Shown piece after piece: positions 26,025-33,727 of a stretch of 35,984 nt of DNA. A program made the position numbers and the translations under genes. Location: positions 1 through 35,984 of the IMG/VR virus record IMGVR_UViG_3300028920_000170; one strand, given 5' to 3'. This DNA is from a virus. Within the stretch, counting starts at the first letter, position 1. Each line of letters begins with the position of its first letter. The notes below the pieces were generated by a model. The model had not been told where the DNA came from. It saw only the letters and a list, made by a program, of their open reading frames with translations, and made no database searches.

Positions 26025-26055
26025 TTGTGTTTTTGATAAATTTGTTATATGTTTG
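26025..26055 (+). promoter_or_regulatory. Host-type (Bacteroidota) promoter
   Basis: TTG at 26025-26027 and TATGTTTG (TAnnTTTG) at 26048-26055 are separated by 20 bases, matching the -33/-7 pattern of Bacteroidota primary sigma promoters. Transcription would begin near 26061, about 30 bases before the ATG at 26093. A TGACAAAA sequence overlaps the downstream edge (26054-26061). Confidence 0.75.
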
Positions 26056-26092
26056 ACAAAAATTTAACTAATTTAAAATAAAAAAATGAAAT

Positions 26093-27541
26093 ATGAAAAG
26101 AGAAACAATAGAAAAAGCGATTGAAGTAATTAATTTCGCAATAAAAAATCAAATTTCAGTAAAAGAAGCATCAGTTAAGTGTGGATATTCAGATACGTAT
26201 GTAAAAAATATAAAAGCGGTTGTTTATGAAAAATATGAAAACGGAATTTTAGATGATGAACTGTTTGATTTATTTAATACTGCATATATTATATATAGAG
26301 ATAATGGTTTCATTCAAGAACCACATTTAGCAGAAAAGGTTGCAAACAAAAAACCAAAAGATTTACTCAAAGGTGAAAATTTAACATTAAAAGTAAATGG
26401 TGTTGAGGGTGAAGTTGAATGGGTAAGTGGGTCAAATTATCCACCAGACCACGTAAAAACTCTTGATGAACTACTTAAAGCAACTGAAGTAGATTTAAAT
26501 TCATGGAAAGTAGATAGTTATAGTATTAATAAATGGGATGTTACTGGCTGGAAAAGTGGTTCACCTGAAACAATTCAAAATTGGCAAGTTAAAGCACGTC
26601 TTATTAGAGATAATAAGACATTTAAAGAAAAGCAAATTGGTGAAATGTTCATTGAAATGGTTAAAAATTATGAACCACCAGTTTATGATTGGCAACCAGA
26701 AATTCCTAAAAAAACCGAAGAAGATAATTTATTAGAAATTTCAATATTTGATTTACACATTGGTAAACTTGCTTGGGGTGGTGAAACGTTTGAAAATTAT
26801 GATTCAAAAATAGCACGCCAAAGATTTTTATATGCAATTGAATCTTTACTACATAGAGCAAGTGGTTTCGAATATTCAAGAATCTTATTCCCAGTTGGTA
26901 GTGATTTCTTCAATAGTGATAATATGAATAATACCACAACTAAAGGTACTCAACAGGATGAAGACCTGCGTTGGCAAAAAACGTTTGATATTGGAACAAG
27001 ACTTTTGGTTGATGCAATTAATATGTTGAAACAAACAGGTGTACCTGTTGATATTATTGTAATTCCTGGTAATCATGATTTTGAAAGAAGTTACTATATG
27101 GGCAAATTTTTAAGTGCATGGTTTAATAATGACCCACAAGTAAATATTGATACACATGCATCACCAAGAAAATATTATCGTTTTGGTAATGTTTTATTAG
27201 GTCTTACTCATGGTAGTGAAGAAAAGGAAAGTAGTTTACCAATGATAATGGCAACAGATGTTCCGTCAAAACCAATGTGGAGTGAAACAAAATTTCATGA
27301 GTGGCATATTGGACACATTCATAGGAAAAGAAATGTGAGGTATAATGTTGTTGATAATAAAGAAAGGAATTTAAATGAAGATTTGGGTGTAACAATCAGA
27401 TATTTATCAAGTCTTACTGGTACTGAGGAATGGCATCATAAAAAAGGATTTGTTGGTCAAATTAAAGCAGCAGATGCTTTTGTGTGGAATCATGACTATG
27501 GATTAGTTGCACATCTAAATACAAATATAATAATTGAATAA
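26093..27541 (+). CDS. HTH-metallophosphoesterase
   Basis: 482 residues. Residues 20-45 (VKEASVKCGYSDTYVKNIK) look like a helix-turn-helix. From about 215 there is a calcineurin-like metallophosphoesterase with the full set of metal motifs: D220-L-H222, GSD271, GN327-H-D329, H373 in LTHG and GH408-I-H410. The enzyme family covers nucleases and phosphatases; the HTH suggests DNA as target, so an endonuclease or DNA-end processing role is the best guess. An intervening region (about 70-210) rich in tryptophan is unrecognised. The gene has a host-type promoter of its own and is followed 2 bases later by the coiled-coil protein. Confidence 0.82.
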   Translation: MKRETIEKAIEVINFAIKNQISVKEASVKCGYSDTYVKNIKAVVYEKYENGILDDELFDLFNTAYIIYRDNGFIQEPHLAEKVANKKPKDLLKGENLTLKVNGVEGEVEWVSGSNYPPDHVKTLDELLKATEVDLNSWKVDSYSINKWDVTGWKSGSPETIQNWQVKARLIRDNKTFKEKQIGEMFIEMVKNYEPPVYDWQPEIPKKTEEDNLLEISIFDLHIGKLAWGGETFENYDSKIARQRFLYAIESLLHRASGFEYSRILFPVGSDFFNSDNMNNTTTKGTQQDEDLRWQKTFDIGTRLLVDAINMLKQTGVPVDIIVIPGNHDFERSYYMGKFLSAWFNNDPQVNIDTHASPRKYYRFGNVLLGLTHGSEEKESSLPMIMATDVPSKPMWSETKFHEWHIGHIHRKRNVRYNVVDNKERNLNEDLGVTIRYLSSLTGTEEWHHKKGFVGQIKAADAFVWNHDYGLVAHLNTNIIIE

Positions 27542-27543
27542 TT

Positions 27544-28053
27544 ATGGCAGAAAAAAATTTAATTAAGTTAGCGAAAGGTGCAAAAAAAACACCCACAAAA
27601 AAAACACCTACAAAAAAAACGATTCAAAAACCGAAATCATCAACCGATGAGCGTGAATTAAAAGCAAAACAAAAGGTAGAGGAATTATTACAAGACGTTC
27701 CTTTGGTTATTGAAAAAAAGGACGATTTACTTGAAGTAGATAACACTGAAAATAAAGTTAGTGTTGAGTGGCTTGAAGAACAAATTACACTACTTTCAGA
27801 AAAAAATGAATCTTTAAAAGCAGAACTTGAAATTTCAAAAGCAGATTTCCAAGAATTAAAAAACTGTGGTGTATCGAATGATGATGGTGTTAAACTAAAA
27901 GTGATTGAACTATTTAACGAAATACAAGAAAATCACCTAAAATTAGGAACTGACCCAAATACTGGTATTGGAAATTTTAGAATCTATTGTCCTGGTTTTC
28001 TTAATCGTCTAATTGTTTTCTTTCCATTTTTAGCGAAAGAGAAAAGATATTAA
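27544..28053 (+). CDS. Unknown coiled-coil protein with lysine-rich head
   Basis: 169 residues. The N-terminus has a short repeated basic segment (KKTPTKKTPTKKT), then a charged linker, a coiled coil at about 75-110 (WLEEQITLLSEKNESLKAEL) and a compact C-terminus (NFRIYCPGFLNRLIVFFPFL). The basic head suggests nucleic-acid contact. It begins two bases after the metallophosphoesterase stop and is likely its partner or is simply co-transcribed. A terminator lies 18 bases downstream. No family recognised. Confidence 0.7.
   Translation: MAEKNLIKLAKGAKKTPTKKTPTKKTIQKPKSSTDERELKAKQKVEELLQDVPLVIEKKDDLLEVDNTENKVSVEWLEEQITLLSEKNESLKAELEISKADFQELKNCGVSNDDGVKLKVIELFNEIQENHLKLGTDPNTGIGNFRIYCPGFLNRLIVFFPFLAKEKRY
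27583..27621 (+). repeat. 15-bp in-frame repeat in basic head
   Basis: The codons for KKTPT are repeated directly (27583-27597 and 27598-27612, with one base change) followed by a partial third unit KKT. It makes a short positively charged, proline-spaced tail. Confidence 0.8.
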
Positions 28054-28071
28054 ACCAATGAAAATAATTAG

Positions 28072-28110
28072 ATTTGCCTTAAAACATTTGTTATAAGGCA
28101 AATTTTTTTT
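28072..28110 (+). terminator. Intrinsic terminator overlapping the primase promoter
   Basis: A perfect 10-bp stem, ATTTGCCTTA (28072-28081) with TAAGGCAAAT (28094-28103), has a 12-base loop and is followed by T28103-28110. Its loop contains the TTTG that forms the upstream element of the next promoter, so termination and initiation signals are interleaved. Confidence 0.88.
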
Positions 28111-28117
28111 ATATTTG
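28087..28117 (+). promoter_or_regulatory. Host-type promoter giving a near-leaderless primase transcript
   Basis: TTTG at 28087-28090 and TATATTTG (TAnnTTTG) at 28110-28117 are 19 bases apart, a close match to the Bacteroidota consensus. The ATG at 28122 begins only 5 bases after the -7 element, so the transcript would start at or very near the start codon. Confidence 0.7.
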
Positions 28118-28121
28118 TGTC

Positions 28122-29180
28122 ATGATAAGAGGACAAGAATTTCATAGTATAATACAAAACGTTTTTGATGACGTTAAGGGTATAAATGTATCTGAACAAC
28201 TTCAAGTATGTTGTCCCCGTTGTCAAGAGCGTGAGGGTCTTTCATATCCAGATGGTAAATTCAATCTTGAAATAAATACTGCTAAGAGAATGTTTCGTTG
28301 TTGGAAATGTGAAGACCCCAAATTTAGTGGTTCTCTTGGTAAATTAATTAGATTATTTGGTAGTCACATAGATTATGAAATATATAAATCGTATGTTGGT
28401 AGTATTCAAGATTATGTTTTTGATGATGAAGACGATGAATTAATTCAAGTTAAACTTCCAGATAATATGATATTATTTTCTCAAATGGAAGTGAATAATC
28501 TTGAACATTTTGAAGCCTATAATTATTTAGTTAATGAACGAAAAATTTCAAGGGAAATTATTTTAAAATATCGGCTTGGTTTTTGTACAACAGGTAAATA
28601 TAAAAAAAGAATTATAATACCATCCTATGATATTAGTGGTGGTATTAATTATTTTGTTGGTAGAAATTATGGTAGTAAAACAATAGATGGTATAAGAATA
28701 TCACCATATCTTAATCCTAAAGCAGATAAAGATAAAATAATTTTTAATGAGGGATTAATTAATTGGGATTCTACTGTATATTTAGTAGAGGGTGTTTTTG
28801 ATATGCTAAGTGTTCCAGTTAATTCAATACCGTTATTAGGAAAAACAATTTCAATTACATTATTTAATAAGTTAAATGAGATAAAACCAAATGTTGTTGT
28901 ATTACTAGACCCAGATGCATATAAAAATAGCATAGACTTATATTATACATTATATTCAATATATGTTGATTGTGAGGAAAGGGTTAAAATTGTTAAATTA
29001 CCAAACAATGATGATATTGATGAACTTCGAAAAAATCAAGGTATTGAAGAAGTGATTAAATCATTATATGGTGCAAGAAATTTAACAACTGAAGATTATT
29101 TTATTCAAAAGTTAAAAAAACCGTATGATAACAGAACAAGAGGATACAATTCTAATTCAAAATATTTTAAATGGAAATAA
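28122..29180 (+). CDS. DnaG-type DNA primase
   Basis: 352 residues, close to T4 gp61 (about 340). An N-terminal zinc-binding domain has C30/C31, C34, C60 and C63 (CCPRCQ and RCWKCED), used to recognise template start sites. A TOPRIM domain follows, with E223 in YLVEGVFD and D263/D265 in LLDPDA as metal ligands. It makes the RNA primers for lagging-strand synthesis. No helicase domain is fused, so a separate helicase is expected elsewhere. The start cannot move downstream without losing the zinc ligands. The 3' end overlaps the sigma factor gene by 56 bases in another frame. Confidence 0.88.
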   Translation: MIRGQEFHSIIQNVFDDVKGINVSEQLQVCCPRCQEREGLSYPDGKFNLEINTAKRMFRCWKCEDPKFSGSLGKLIRLFGSHIDYEIYKSYVGSIQDYVFDDEDDELIQVKLPDNMILFSQMEVNNLEHFEAYNYLVNERKISREIILKYRLGFCTTGKYKKRIIIPSYDISGGINYFVGRNYGSKTIDGIRISPYLNPKADKDKIIFNEGLINWDSTVYLVEGVFDMLSVPVNSIPLLGKTISITLFNKLNEIKPNVVVLLDPDAYKNSIDLYYTLYSIYVDCEERVKIVKLPNNDDIDELRKNQGIEEVIKSLYGARNLTTEDYFIQKLKKPYDNRTRGYNSNSKYFKWK

Positions 29181-29724
29181 AGTATCTGAAAAAACACTAT
29201 ATGATAAATATAAAAAACGTGTAATCAATTTTATTAAACAAAATTATTCTTGTTATAATGATATTGATGATGATGTATCTGAAATTATGATACGAATATT
29301 TTTAAATTTAAAATTTTTTGATGTAAAAAAGTCTAAATTTAATTCGTGGGTTTTTAGCATTGCAAAAAATTATATGATTGATAAATGGAGATGTAAATCA
29401 TGTATTACAACTACCACTAATTATACCATTGATAGTGGTATGTATACAACATCAATTGATTGTATTTATAATTCAGGTACAATTGAATTTGATAATAATA
29501 CAATTTCTGTAAGTAATAGTTTTGAAAACTCTAATTCAATTTGTTATATTTCAACACAAATATCATCACAAGACTATATGTTGTTAGATATGAAATACAT
29601 ACAGGGTTATGATTATGATGAGATTGGTAAGGAATTTAATTTAACAAGTAGTACAATAAGTAATAGGGTTAACTATATAAAAACTAAAATAAAAAAAAAT
29701 AATTCTGAATTAATATATGAATAA
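29125..29724 (+). CDS. ECF-like sigma factor (possible late sigma)
   Basis: 199 residues. Residues 1-95 fit sigma region 2: the ILNGN-x-VSEKTLYDKYKK helix, the DDDVSEIMIRIFLNL segment and FNSWVFSIAKNYMIDKWR, which in ECF factors contacts core RNA polymerase and the -10 DNA. Residues 150-192 (LDMKYIQGYDYDEIGKEFN, then STISNRVNYIKTK) form the region 4 helix-turn-helix. The linker is a long, serine/threonine/asparagine-rich segment. T4 late transcription uses a similarly reduced sigma (gp55), so this is a good candidate for reading GTATTTAT. The ATG at 29125 gives the complete region 2; it lies within the primase gene, so the two are translationally linked. Confidence 0.82.
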   Translation: MITEQEDTILIQNILNGNKVSEKTLYDKYKKRVINFIKQNYSCYNDIDDDVSEIMIRIFLNLKFFDVKKSKFNSWVFSIAKNYMIDKWRCKSCITTTTNYTIDSGMYTTSIDCIYNSGTIEFDNNTISVSNSFENSNSICYISTQISSQDYMLLDMKYIQGYDYDEIGKEFNLTSSTISNRVNYIKTKIKKNNSELIYE

Positions 29725-29751
29725 AAAAGGCATCGAAATCGATGCCTTTTT
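29724..29751. terminator. Bidirectional terminator between convergent genes
   Basis: A perfect stem, AAAAAGGCATCG with CGATGCCTTTTT around a 4-base AAAT loop, gives an A-run before and a T-run after, so it can work on both strands. It lies between the plus-strand sigma gene (ends 29724) and the minus-strand Hsp20 gene (ends 29762). Confidence 0.92.
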
Positions 29752-29761
29752 CAAAAAACAC

Positions 29762-30184
29762 TTATTTAATTTCCACATTTTTTTTACTTAACTTCTTATT
29801 ATCGGTTTGTTTTGGAACAATAATTTTAAGTATTCCATCCGACATTGAAGCGTTAACATTTTCTTCATCTACATCATCAGGTAAAATAAATGACCTTTCA
29901 TATTTACCAAAATACGTTTCTTTACGATTATACTTTATGTCAATATTTTCTTTACGTTCTGCTTTAATTGTTAGTACATCTTTCTCTACATTAATTTCAA
30001 TATCATCTTTTTTTACTCCAGCAAGTAATATGTCTATTTGATATTCCTTATCATTTTCAATGACATCATGAACAGGTGTTTTTACTTTAGAATCTGTAAC
30101 AACTGTTGGAAAATCAAATAATTCATCGAAAAGGTTGTTAAATAATCTAATTGTTGGTGTGTTGTAGTTTCTAACAAGTGTCAT
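29762..30184 (-). CDS. hsp20: Small heat shock protein, Hsp20/alpha-crystallin family
   Basis: 140 residues, the only minus-strand gene found. The alpha-crystallin domain spans about residues 38-128: PVHDVIENDKEYQIDILLAG, VEKDVLTIKAERK, YGKYERSFILP (here FGKYERSFILP) and the near-terminal DGILKIIVPK, the conserved G-x-L hallmark. The N-terminus (IRLFNNLFDELFD) is the usual FDELF-type arm. The protein holds unfolded proteins as an ATP-independent chaperone. In T4-like phages such proteins are known as accessory genes; a role in host proteostasis or virion folding is possible. It has its own host-type -7 element and a shared terminator. Confidence 0.92.
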   Translation of the reverse strand: MTLVRNYNTPTIRLFNNLFDELFDFPTVVTDSKVKTPVHDVIENDKEYQIDILLAGVKKDDIEINVEKDVLTIKAERKENIDIKYNRKETYFGKYERSFILPDDVDEENVNASMSDGILKIIVPKQTDNKKLSKKNVEIK

Positions 30185-30227
30185 AAGTTTAATTTTTTTA
30201 AATAAAGTTATTTTTAATAAAAAAAAT

Positions 30228-30235
30228 CAAATATA
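30228..30235 (-). promoter_or_regulatory. Host-type -7 element for Hsp20
   Basis: Read on the minus strand, this is TATATTTG (TAnnTTTG), 44 bases before the Hsp20 ATG. I did not find a TTG at the 19-21 base spacing, so the promoter is incomplete by eye or depends on an activator. Confidence 0.5.
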
Positions 30236-30257
30236 ATACCAAATCAAACAATCTAAC

Positions 30258-30294
30258 ATTTTGTCACATTAATTGAATATTTTTATGACAAAAT
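30258..30294. promoter_or_regulatory. Inverted repeat, candidate operator
   Basis: ATTTTGTCA (30258-30266) and TGACAAAAT (30286-30294) are perfect inverted copies 19 bases apart, lying between the divergent Hsp20 and recombination-gene promoters. The centre-to-centre distance is 28 bases, between two and three helical turns. The half-site TGACAAAA recurs at 26054-26061 beside another host-type promoter. Confidence 0.5.
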
Positions 30295-30310
30295 TTCACA
30301 TTTTTTTTAC

Positions 30311-30341
30311 TTGCATATATTGAACGTTTTAGATATATTTG
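30311..30341 (+). promoter_or_regulatory. Host-type (Bacteroidota) promoter
   Basis: TTG at 30311-30313 and TATATTTG at 30334-30341 are 20 bases apart, matching the Bacteroidota consensus fully. Transcription would begin near 30347, about 14 bases before the ATG at 30361. Confidence 0.8.
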
Positions 30342-30360
30342 CAATAAATTAAAAATATAT

Positions 30361-33300
30361 ATGATATCGAAGATAGCACATTTAGCAGATTTACATATCC
30401 GTAAAACTCCCACTCGTAGTGAAGAATATGAAAAAGTTTTTAAAAATTTAATAAATTCATTAAAAAAAGAAAATCCTGATAGAATTGTAATTGTTGGTGA
30501 TTTGGTTCATGACTATCTTGATTTACAAGGAGAGCAATTAATATTAGCACATAATTTACTTAATGCACTGGCAGATATTGCACCTGTTAGAATTACAAGG
30601 GGTAATCATGATTGTCGAAAAAAAAATTTAAAACGTGTTGATTCTGTTCGTGCAATTGTAAAAACGTTAAATCGTGATGATATTATATATTATGATAAAA
30701 CAAATGTATATTATGATGATGATATTGCTTGGATGGTTTGGCATCATGGTGAACCAAAAAACAATCCTTGGAAGACAAAAGAAGGAAAAACATATGAGAA
30801 ATTAAGAATAAATAATGATTACACCGCAATTGATTTATTTCATGACCCAATTAATGGATGTAAATCAGATTCTGGTTTCGATATGAAAAGTAAATCATAC
30901 TATAAAATAAGCGATTTTAAGGGTGATATCTCTATGTTTGGTGATATTCATCGATATCAAGTTTTTAATGGTAGTAAAGCATATTCAGGTTCATTAATTT
31001 CACAAAAATTTGATGAGGGTGATGATAATTTTCATGGTTATTTACTATGGGATGTTACAAATAAGACGTTTGTACAAAAATCAATTGATAATGACTGGTC
31101 GTTTAAAAATATAAGAATAACACCATATACTGATTTTGATGATTTGGATTTTGAAATTGAAAATCCAACAAAAAATATGAGAATTAGATTTATTTGGGGA
31201 ACATTACCTCAAACAAGAAATAAAGAAAACGAAAGAAAATTAATTGAATACATAAAATCTAATTATAGTGATGGAATAATTACATTTGCACATAAAAATG
31301 AATTCCTTGAAACCAATAAAATTGATGTTAATGAAAGTATTACATTACAAAACATTACTGATAAGGGAGTTCAACAAGAAATATTTAAAGAATTTTTAAC
31401 AAAAATTGGTACTGATGAAAATTTAATTAATGATATTATTGCATTAGATGAAGAAATTTTAAATAGTATTGATATCGTTGATAATGAAAATATTGAATGG
31501 AATATCATTAAATTTGGTGGTAGAAATTTCATGTCTTATGGTGAATTAAATATTGATTGGAGAGATATGGATGGTTTATTTCAAATAACTGGAATGAACA
31601 CTCATGGTAAGACAACAATAATGAAAATAATTTCATATATTTTATATAATAAAACGTTAGAAACTGAAAGTAAAATGAAATTTGGTGATATGCGTTTTGT
31701 TAATAACAGAAATAATGCGAGTTATTGTGATGCGTATATTGTAATTGAAGCGAATGGTGAATATTATGGAATTAAAAAGAAAACTGAAATTGTAAAAAAT
31801 AGGTCTGGTGAAATTACTGGTGCACCAACAACATTGAATTATTACATTCTATCAACACCTGATGATGAAATGAATGATAATAATGTACTTGAAAATTTGG
31901 AAGAAGACCGAAGATTAATTACACAAAAGAAAATTAATGCAATTATTGGTACTTATGATAATTTCATGCGTATTGTAATGACTACATCAGATACACTAAA
32001 CGAAATTTTATCAAATAATATGGCAGATTTTATTGATTCATTATTATTTGATGCAGGTCTTGATATTTTTGATAAAAAATTGGAGGGTTATAAGCAGTAT
32101 CAAAAGAAATTTAATGAAAAACCAAAAGTTAATTGTAATATTGATATTACTAATAGTGAAAATGGTGTTTTAACTCAGGAAATCAATCAATTAAAAACTG
32201 AAATTTTTGATATTGAAAACAATAAAATCCCCGATATTCAGAATAGAATTGAAACTGGTCGGACATATGTTGAAACACTAACAAAAAAATTATATAAAAT
32301 TGACCCCAACATATCAACACTTAACGTAGAATCAACAAAAAATGAAATTGAAACACACAATAAAAATATTGATGTTTTAAAATTACGTGAAGTTTCATTG
32401 AAAAAAAGTATTAATGAATTAAAATCAACATACAATGAAAAGCGATTGGAAGAACTGACCAATAAAAGGGATGAACATAAAACTGTTGAATATAATAAAA
32501 AATTTGAAATAAAAACAATTGAGCGTAACATTAGTGATGAAGAACATAAAATTGAAATTATTAATGGTGAGATTTTTAGATTAAAACAAGATGGTGTTAA
32601 TTTAAAAACAGAAATTGTTAATTTAAAAAATAGTAAAATTTGTAGTCAATGTGGTCAGGTTATTGATAAACAAGAACATAAAGACCACATAAACAAATCT
32701 GTTAAGGAAAAAGAAACCTTGATGTTCGAAATTGCAAATAAAATTAAAACTAAAGAAGATGTTGATAAAAAAGTACATTCAGATAATATACAGACACAGA
32801 AAGATGCAATTATCATTGTGCAGAAAGAAATTGAAAATGCTGCACTTGAAATGGAAATTATTTTAAAAGAAATTGGTGATTTAACTAATGATAAAAATGA
32901 TGTTGAAAAACGTAAAGAACTTCAAATTGAATTAGATGGAATTCCAACAAAAATTCAAAACGAAGAACTAAGGAAAACTTTATTACAACAAATGGTAGAT
33001 AATTATGATAATAGTTTATTACAAATAATCGAAAACCAAAAAATTAATAAAGGCATTGTTGCAGCAAAAGAAAAGTTGAGTGCTTTGGAAGGTGAATTAA
33101 ATGAATTAAAAGAAGATGTTTATATTCGTAAAACAAGTATTGGTGAAAAACAAATAAAAATAAAAAACAATGAAGTTTTGATATCAGAATTTAAGATTCA
33201 AGAATATCAAATTTCTGTGATGAATTTATATAAAAAATGTGTACATCGTGATGGCATACCAAGACAGATGTTAAGTAATTATATTATACCTAAAATTAAT

Positions 33301-33690
33301 TTAATACTTGAAAACATATTATCTGTTGCACCCTTTAAAGTTTGGTTAGATGAAAATGATTTAAGACCAAAATTAGTTTACAATAGTAGACCAACTGCAA
33401 TTATTGATTGTATTAGTGCTAGTGGAAAGGAAAGAACGTTCTCAAGTGTTGTACTGAAATTCGCATTAAATCAAATTAACGTAAAAGCAAAACCGAGAAT
33501 ATTTTTGCTAGATGAAGTTATGGGTAAATTAGATGAAAATAGTGTTGAAGAATTTATTGAAATACTACAATTAATAAAAAATGGAATGAAAAAGGTTTTA
33601 GTTGTTGAACATATTCATGAAATAAACCCTGATTTTATAATTAATGTACAAATGGATGATGATGGTATTTCAACGATAACACTTGAATAA
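30361..33690 (+). CDS. Fused Mre11/SbcD-like nuclease and Rad50/SbcC-like ATPase (gp47-gp46-like)
   Basis: 1109 residues holding both halves of a recombination complex usually made as two proteins. Residues 1-330: metallophosphoesterase nuclease with DLH, GDLVHDY, RGNHD (N82-H83-D84), WHHGE and FGDIHR motifs. Residues about 370-1109: Rad50-type ATPase with Walker A G411-M-N-T-H-G-K417-T-T, long coiled coils, a zinc-hook C761-x2-C764, the signature SASGKERTF and Walker B ending LLDE (D1051-E1052). The complex resects DNA ends for recombination-dependent replication in T4. The fusion enforces 1:1 stoichiometry. Promoter is host-type, consistent with an early or middle role. Confidence 0.92.
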   Translation: MISKIAHLADLHIRKTPTRSEEYEKVFKNLINSLKKENPDRIVIVGDLVHDYLDLQGEQLILAHNLLNALADIAPVRITRGNHDCRKKNLKRVDSVRAIVKTLNRDDIIYYDKTNVYYDDDIAWMVWHHGEPKNNPWKTKEGKTYEKLRINNDYTAIDLFHDPINGCKSDSGFDMKSKSYYKISDFKGDISMFGDIHRYQVFNGSKAYSGSLISQKFDEGDDNFHGYLLWDVTNKTFVQKSIDNDWSFKNIRITPYTDFDDLDFEIENPTKNMRIRFIWGTLPQTRNKENERKLIEYIKSNYSDGIITFAHKNEFLETNKIDVNESITLQNITDKGVQQEIFKEFLTKIGTDENLINDIIALDEEILNSIDIVDNENIEWNIIKFGGRNFMSYGELNIDWRDMDGLFQITGMNTHGKTTIMKIISYILYNKTLETESKMKFGDMRFVNNRNNASYCDAYIVIEANGEYYGIKKKTEIVKNRSGEITGAPTTLNYYILSTPDDEMNDNNVLENLEEDRRLITQKKINAIIGTYDNFMRIVMTTSDTLNEILSNNMADFIDSLLFDAGLDIFDKKLEGYKQYQKKFNEKPKVNCNIDITNSENGVLTQEINQLKTEIFDIENNKIPDIQNRIETGRTYVETLTKKLYKIDPNISTLNVESTKNEIETHNKNIDVLKLREVSLKKSINELKSTYNEKRLEELTNKRDEHKTVEYNKKFEIKTIERNISDEEHKIEIINGEIFRLKQDGVNLKTEIVNLKNSKICSQCGQVIDKQEHKDHINKSVKEKETLMFEIANKIKTKEDVDKKVHSDNIQTQKDAIIIVQKEIENAALEMEIILKEIGDLTNDKNDVEKRKELQIELDGIPTKIQNEELRKTLLQQMVDNYDNSLLQIIENQKINKGIVAAKEKLSALEGELNELKEDVYIRKTSIGEKQIKIKNNEVLISEFKIQEYQISVMNLYKKCVHRDGIPRQMLSNYIIPKINLILENILSVAPFKVWLDENDLRPKLVYNSRPTAIIDCISASGKERTFSSVVLKFALNQINVKAKPRIFLLDEVMGKLDENSVEEFIEILQLIKNGMKKVLVVEHIHEINPDFIINVQMDDDGISTITLE

Positions 33691-33703
33691 AAAATAACAT
33701 AAA

Positions 33704-33711
33704 GTATTTAT
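33704..33711 (+). promoter_or_regulatory. Putative late promoter before membrane/lysis unit
   Basis: GTATTTAT lies 24 bases before the ATG at 33728, in the 37-base gap after the recombination gene. It would drive the membrane protein, dCMP deaminase and amidase. Confidence 0.65.
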
Positions 33712-33727
33712 TGATAAATGTTTTTCT

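Noticed and set aside
29742-30041. Plus-strand ORF across Hsp20
   Set aside because: The minus strand encodes a full Hsp20 with conserved motifs; the plus frame is its shadow.
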